From Lentisphaerota bacterium (GTDB taxonomy: Bacteria > Verrucomicrobiota > Kiritimatiellia > RFP12 > UBA3636): a stretch of DNA of 5,800 bases. Positions 4,999-5,800 of the stretch are shown in pieces (positions within the stretch are counted from its first letter, which is position 1; each line of letters begins with the position of its first letter). A program made the position numbers and the translations under genes. Below the pieces are notes generated by a model. The model worked only from the letters and a program-made list of their open reading frames with translations, was not told the origin of the DNA and ran no database searches. The stretch lies in NCBI GenBank assembly GCA_012511845.1, contig JAAZFF010000308.1:1-5800 (forward strand), written 5' to 3'.

Positions 4999-5800
4999 CT
5001 ACCTTGCCTTGCTCCAGGGAACGCACAATTCCAGCAGATCGTCCACATGTGCTGTTGCAAGGCATTCCACCGTATCGGAGGCACCGTAATATATTTTTAC
5101 TTCGCCTGAATCTTCCAGAATCATGCCTCCCGGAAAAATAACATTTGTCCTGAATCCGTCTTCCGTTTCATAGGGGGTTTCCGGAGTTAAAATCGGATCT
5201 TTGCAAAGTCCTGTTACTTTCCACGGCTGTTCAAGATCAAGCAAGATTATACCTGCATGGTAGCGTTTTTTCCATGTATCCTCCCAGCCGTTTTTTCCAC
5301 GTGTATCATCTCTGTCAACAGCATGGAAAGTTGTGAGCCAGCCCTTTTCTGTACGTACAGGCGGAGCTGCCGGACCAATTTTATCGTTTGCATATGGAAC
5401 ATCTTCTACACCAAGTACAAGTTGTTCATTACCCCAGTATTCAAGCTGATGAGCATCAGAAAACCAGATGTCGAATCGATCGCCCCCACGACTATAAACT
5501 GGAAAAGGACGCTCCAGACGGCAGTATTTCCCATTTATCTTTTCCGGAAAAACAACCATGTTTCTGTTGTCGGGTACGGAAAGACTGCGTATTTCCCATT
5601 TGTCGAAATCTTCTGTTACGGCGATACCGCCTCGTACGCCATGCGCTGTATCTACGGCAAAACACAGTATTACTTTGTCTTCCATAACGGTTAATCGAGG
5701 ATCGTATGCTCTCCAGACTTCATCGTCTTTCCACTCAATCCAGGGTTTTGGTTCAGGATTCCAGTTTATGCCGTCATCGCTGTACGCCAGACCTATATTA
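4999..5800 (-). CDS. Glycoside hydrolase family 130 (beta-mannoside phosphorylase-type), 5' end missing
   Basis: GH130 enzymes are five-bladed beta-propellers, mostly phosphorolysing beta-mannosides to mannose 1-phosphate; some subfamilies are hydrolases. The frame stays open to the right edge, so the ATG at 5685 is internal. The residues before it (IGLAYSDDGINW, then AYDPRLTV) are classic GH130: an Asp-box-like SDDG and DPR, with the Asp at 5701-5703. Further on come RLERPFPVY, a WFSD strand, KIGPAAPP (Lys at 5380-5382), GWLTTFHAVD (His at 5323-5325), YHAGIILLDLEQPWKV and DPILTPETPYE. The C-terminus holds the NVIFPGG and YYGASDT motifs and ends HVDDLLELC plus a short tail. The KIG and FHxV strings, together with the LLDLE...PILTPE block, resemble the phosphorylase-type subfamilies, which I infer but cannot prove. 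267 residues are visible of an expected 300-400. The gene is convergent with the URO-D-like gene; its start and promoter lie outside. Confidence 0.9.
   Translation of the reverse strand, partial: NIGLAYSDDGINWNPEPKPWIEWKDDEVWRAYDPRLTVMEDKVILCFAVDTAHGVRGGIAVTEDFDKWEIRSLSVPDNRNMVVFPEKINGKYCRLERPFPVYSRGGDRFDIWFSDAHQLEYWGNEQLVLGVEDVPYANDKIGPAAPPVRTEKGWLTTFHAVDRDDTRGKNGWEDTWKKRYHAGIILLDLEQPWKVTGLCKDPILTPETPYETEDGFRTNVIFPGGMILEDSGEVKIYYGASDTVECLATAHVDDLLELCVPWSKAR

Noticed and set aside
4809..5084. Minus-strand frames spanning the convergent gap
   Set aside because: They overlap the ends of two well-supported genes in other frames and show no domain or ribosome site.
5683..5685. ATG at 5685 as the GH130 start
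   Set aside because: The frame continues upstream to the window edge with clear GH130 residues (SDDGINW, YDPRL), so this Met is internal.
5257..5694. 145-codon plus-strand open frame (and a 99-codon one at 5388-5687)
   Set aside because: Both are antisense to the GH130 gene, whose family motifs run without a break through the same region. Their translations are Cys- and Tyr-rich with no known domain.

Overview
The window comes from a diderm (Gram-negative-type) bacterium. It encodes apolipoprotein N-acyltransferase, which acts on outer-envelope lipoproteins, and undecaprenyl-diphosphatase. It also carries a carbohydrate-active GH130 enzyme, an SGNH hydrolase and a URO-D-like protein, a mix common in polysaccharide-degrading anaerobes. 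Several genes have weak or no Shine-Dalgarno sequence. Together with the gene content, this loosely suggests the Planctomycetes-Verrucomicrobia-Lentisphaerae group (for example Lentisphaerota/Victivallis-like). That placement is an inference of low confidence.

Layout. (1) 1-2176, plus strand: the 3' part of an SGNH/GDSL hydrolase gene, then lnt after a 3-nt gap, probably co-transcribed. (2) 2177-2523: an AT-rich intergenic stretch with a good sigma70-type promoter, a tRNA-Asp(GTC) gene with encoded CCA, and a rho-independent terminator. (3) 2524-4962, plus strand: a tight three-gene run. It holds uppP, a divergent PduO-type corrinoid adenosyltransferase (5-nt gap) and a tryptophan-rich URO-D/corrinoid-methyltransferase-like protein (8-nt overlap). 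(4) 4999-5800, minus strand: the 3' part of a GH130 beta-mannoside phosphorylase-type gene, convergent with region 3 and running off the right edge.

How the genes relate. lnt and uppP are envelope housekeeping genes: lipoprotein acylation and recycling of the lipid carrier for peptidoglycan synthesis. The adenosyltransferase and URO-D-like pair is the least ordinary part. The two genes are translationally coupled. The first is a corrinoid enzyme whose N-terminal ATP-site motif and C-terminal NRLSD motif are altered. The second belongs to a superfamily that includes corrinoid methyltransferases, but it lacks the usual HxC zinc motif at the expected place and is about 6% tryptophan. The SGNH hydrolase and GH130 genes fit carbohydrate deacylation and mannoside turnover, but nothing in the window links them directly. 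I see no CRISPR array, insertion sequence, phage gene or attachment site.
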